Below are positions 61,652-64,000 of a DNA stretch of 64,000 nucleotides, piece by piece (positions within the stretch are counted from its first letter, which is position 1; every line of letters starts with the position of its first letter). The stretch comes from Telluria beijingensis. Lineage in GTDB: Bacteria > Pseudomonadota > Gammaproteobacteria > Burkholderiales > Burkholderiaceae_D. The notes below the pieces were generated by a model. It searched no databases, was not told where the DNA came from, and saw only the letters and a program-made list of their open reading frames with translations. Both the position numbers and the translations under genes were made by a program. The DNA is taken from positions 2,542,854-2,606,853 of the forward strand of contig NZ_CP132480.1 of assembly GCF_030770395.1 (NCBI RefSeq), in the 5' to 3' direction.

Positions 61652-62071
61652 TTAATGGATCGCCAGGTAACTGACGATCTCGCGCACCTGCTTCTCGCTC
61701 ATGAAACTGAAGAAGCGCATCTTATTGCCCGGCACGACCTTGTCGCTGTCGCGGATGAAGTCCACCAGCTTCTGCTGGCTCCAGACCACCCTGGACGCCT
61801 TCATGGCCGGCGAATAGGCGTAGCCGACCACGCTCCCCGCCCGCCGCCCCACGATGCCGTTCAGGTGCGGGCCGAAGACGTTACCTGCATTGCTGCCGAC
61901 CTGGTGACAGCCCGCGCAACGCGCGAACAGGCGCCGCCCTGCCTCGACCTGGGCGGCAGTGGCTGCACCGGCCTGCGGCGCGCCCGCGCTGGCGGCCGGC
62001 GCCGCCCCTGCCCCAGCGGCCAGCAGAAGACCCGCGCTCAAGCATGCCGCACGCCAGCCGGACAACCTCAC
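61652..62071 (-). CDS. Class I c-type cytochrome, periplasmic
   Basis: 139 residues. Signal peptide (to about 25, GAGAAPA), then haem motif CAGCH (52-56) and axial Met118 in PGNKMRF. GPHLNGIVGRRAGSVVGYAYSPAM is the mitochondrial-type cytochrome c core. It carries electrons in the periplasm. The GTG start at 62071 overlaps the regA stop (GTGA), so it is co-translated with the redox regulator. The longer open frame upstream of it is a shadow of regA. Confidence 0.9.
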   Translation of the reverse strand: MRLSGWRAACLSAGLLLAAGAGAAPAASAGAPQAGAATAAQVEAGRRLFARCAGCHQVGSNAGNVFGPHLNGIVGRRAGSVVGYAYSPAMKASRVVWSQQKLVDFIRDSDKVVPGNKMRFFSFMSEKQVREIVSYLAIH

Positions 62072-62607
62072 TTGACCCTCTGCTTCTCGAGCTTGCGCGC
62101 CAGCGTGCGCCGGTGCATGCCCAGCCGCCGCGCCGCCTCCGAGATATTGAAATCGGTCTCGGCCAGCACCGCATGGATGCGCTCCCACTCCAGCGTCTTG
62201 ATCGAGGTCGAGCGATTGGTGACCTCGATGTCGGTGCTACCGGCCACGTGGCCGAAGGCGGCTTCGATATCGTCGGCATCCGACGGCTTGGCCAGGTATT
62301 GCACGGCGCCCAGCTTGATCGCCTCGACCGCTGTCGCGATGCTGGCGAAGCCGGTCAGCACCACGATCAGCATGTCCGGATCGTGCTCGTGCAGCAGCTG
62401 CACGCAGGCCAGGCCGGAACTATTGCCCTTGAGCTTGAGGTCGACCACGGCATAGCCCGGGCTGTGCTGGGCCAGCAGCGCGGCCGCTTCTTCCTGGCTG
62501 GCGGCGCCCAGCACGCGGTAGCCGCGCCGCTCGAAGGAGCGGCTCAGGGTGCGCGCGAACGCTTCGTCGTCTTCGATGATGAGCAGCAGCGGCTCAGGAT
62601 TGTCCAT
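62068..62607 (-). CDS. regA: RegA/PrrA-family response regulator
   Basis: 179 residues. Receiver with IEDD, phospho-acceptor Asp56 (AVVDLKL), conserved Lys (LAKPSD), and a Fis-type HTH at the C-terminus (ISEAARRLGMHRRTLARKL), the almost invariant RegA/PrrA/ActR DNA-binding motif. It controls respiratory, photosynthetic or fixation genes in response to redox. It overlaps regB by 14 bases and the cytochrome by four. Confidence 0.94.
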   Translation of the reverse strand: MDNPEPLLLIIEDDEAFARTLSRSFERRGYRVLGAASQEEAAALLAQHSPGYAVVDLKLKGNSSGLACVQLLHEHDPDMLIVVLTGFASIATAVEAIKLGAVQYLAKPSDADDIEAAFGHVAGSTDIEVTNRSTSIKTLEWERIHAVLAETDFNISEAARRLGMHRRTLARKLEKQRVK

Positions 62608-63952
62608 CGTTCATGTCCTCTTCGAGTTCGATCGCCGCCAGCGGCAGGCGCACGGCGACTTCCGCCCCGCCGCCCTCGTCCTGGCGCCGGTTGCGGGCCG
62701 TGACCGTGCCGCCGAGCTTGCGCACCACGTTCACCGCCAGGAACAGGCCCAGGCCGCCGCCCGGCTTGCCCTTGGTCGACTGGTAGGGCTTGCCGAACTG
62801 GGCCAGCATGCTGGGCGCGAAGCCGGGGCCACGGTCGAACACCGTCACCACCAGCGTGCGCTCGTCGACATGGGCGTCCATATAGACCCAGTCGGGCGAG
62901 GCTTCGAGTGCGTTGTCGAGCAGGTTGTCGAGCGTCTGGCGCAGCGCCGAGTCGCTCGCCACCGGCAGGTTGTCGGCAATCCGGTTATTGTAGATGAAGG
63001 TGCGCACCGGCCGGCTGGCCTCCCAGCCCTCGGCCAGGCGGTCGAGGAAGCTGCTGATCGTCGTGCGCTCGGCCGATTCGCCGCGCGCCTCGCCGGCCGA
63101 CAGCAGGATGCCGCTGACGATGGCCTTGCAGCGCTTGAGCTGGGTCTGCATCTCGGTCAGTTCTTCCAGCAGCTCGGGATCGTCGCGGAAGGCCGGCATG
63201 CGCTTCCAGTCGCCCAGGATCACCGACACCGTCGACAGCGGCGTGCCCAGCTCGTGGGCGGCGCCGCTGGCAAGTAAGCCCATGCGCACGATGTGCTCTT
63301 CCTCGGCCGCGCGCTGGCGCAATGCGGCCAGCTGGGTCGCCTTGTCGCGCACATTGTCCGAGATGCGCGAGATGAACATCACCAGCAGCGCCGCGTTCAG
63401 CGCAAAGCACACCAGCAGGCCCTGCACGTACAGGCTGCCGATGCCGCGCGCGTGGTCGAACGGCAGCGCGAGCGGCTGGGCGAAGGCGGCCAGGCCGGCC
63501 ATGCAGGCGATCGTGACCAGCACGATGCTCCAGGTCCACAGCACGTCGAGCAAGACGGCCGAGACGATCACCTGCAGCAGGTATAAGAAGGCGAAGGGAT
63601 TGGTGGTGCCGCCCGACAGGTACAGCAGCACGGTCAGGCTCGAGACGTCGACCAGGATCGCCAGGAACATCTCGCCGTTCGAGACCGGCCGCCGCTCGTG
63701 CCAGCGCAGGTGGCTGGCGACGTTGAAGGCGATCAGGCAGGCCAGCACCTGCAGCATGTGCACCAGCGGCAGCTCGATGCGGAAGATCAGGATCGCGGCC
63801 GCGATGGTGGTGATCTGGCCGATGACGGCGATCCAGCGCAGCTCGATCAGCTGCAGCATGTTCTTGTGGCCGGCCGCGAACTCCACGTTGGCGGCGGCGG
63901 CCGACGGCGACGAACGCGCCGCCTTGGCGAAGAAATCCAGCGGAGATTGCAT
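62594..63952 (-). CDS. regB: RegB/PrrB-family redox sensor histidine kinase
   Basis: 452 residues, six membrane helices. The quinone-binding heptapeptide GGTTNPF (114-120) is intact, and the H-box is GAAHELGTPLSTV (His233), both specific for RegB/PrrB. A Cys at 275 (KRCKAI) lies about 40 residues after the His, where RegB has its redox-active Cys. It senses the ubiquinone pool and phosphorylates RegA. The start at 63952 (MQSPLDF) has GGGAA upstream; an ATG at 63991 is open too. Confidence 0.94.
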   Translation of the reverse strand: MQSPLDFFAKAARSSPSAAAANVEFAAGHKNMLQLIELRWIAVIGQITTIAAAILIFRIELPLVHMLQVLACLIAFNVASHLRWHERRPVSNGEMFLAILVDVSSLTVLLYLSGGTTNPFAFLYLLQVIVSAVLLDVLWTWSIVLVTIACMAGLAAFAQPLALPFDHARGIGSLYVQGLLVCFALNAALLVMFISRISDNVRDKATQLAALRQRAAEEEHIVRMGLLASGAAHELGTPLSTVSVILGDWKRMPAFRDDPELLEELTEMQTQLKRCKAIVSGILLSAGEARGESAERTTISSFLDRLAEGWEASRPVRTFIYNNRIADNLPVASDSALRQTLDNLLDNALEASPDWVYMDAHVDERTLVVTVFDRGPGFAPSMLAQFGKPYQSTKGKPGGGLGLFLAVNVVRKLGGTVTARNRRQDEGGGAEVAVRLPLAAIELEEDMNDGQS

Positions 63953-64000
63953 CGGTTCCCGTGAGGTCGGTCCCGCGGGGGCGCGCCACATGGCGCGCCG

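Overview
GC-rich chromosomal DNA from a betaproteobacterium. The best fit is Oxalobacteraceae (Massilia/Telluria/Duganella-like). This is inferred from the protein set rather than from rRNA: RegB/RegA with a GGTTNPF signature, a QueE with a CX14CX2C cluster, paired DUF5985-type membrane proteins, a DUF4214 protein, a probable DUF2863 protein and many c-di-GMP/PAS signalling proteins. No rRNA, tRNA, CRISPR array or intact insertion sequence was seen. Most of the window reads as ordinary chromosome; the accessory-looking parts are 1.9-4.8 kb and 12-13.6 kb.

Layout. 1-4.8 kb: the C-terminal two thirds of a P-type cation ATPase, then a decayed stretch with a consensus FNR/ANR box, universal stress protein remnants, a frameshifted XRE regulator and a PP2C-like phosphatase. 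4.8-9.5 kb: a sensor kinase and REC-PAS-PAS-GGDEF-EAL regulator operon. 9.5-15.4 kb: exported amidohydrolase, a lone tyrosine recombinase with a LexA box at its promoter, a four-helix Cys-rich copper protein, PnuC and a PNPOx-like stress protein. 15.5-22.4 kb: an NAD neighbourhood (nadB, an EamA transporter, a sirtuin, nadC and nadA, with pnuC just upstream). 22.4-30 kb: YbiT, LdcA, an alpha/beta hydrolase, a DUF4214 repeat protein and a tadA/queD/queE anticodon-modification operon. 30-45 kb: a degenerate histidine kinase, a diguanylate cyclase, an M16 peptidase, a large tandem-repeat stress protein, an exported nuclease, DUF5985 pair, a hybrid kinase and a glycosyltransferase. 45-57.4 kb: DUF2863, purine permease, DUF481, a thioredoxin-MFS-GNAT operon, DUF3606, SDR, an M23 peptidase, PBP1A and a CHASE-PAS-GGDEF-EAL protein. 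57.5-64 kb: MarR, a cation/proton antiporter operon with a gamma-glutamylcysteine-ligase-like gene behind a structured RNA leader, a ZIP transporter, and regB-regA-cytochrome c.

Themes. Many genes are translationally coupled by ATGA/GTGA or 14-nt overlaps: nadA/nadC, queD/tadA, hydrolase/ldcA, trx/MFS/GNAT, antiporter/ybdK, regB/regA/cytochrome. Redox and stress input is prominent (FNR box, RegBA, LexA box). A three-copy family of paired palindromes sits only between convergent gene ends. The observations most worth following are the switch-like RNA upstream of the antiporter operon (60.47-60.60 kb), the SOS-controlled lone recombinase, the four-repeat stress protein and the kinase whose phospho-acceptor His is replaced by Gln.
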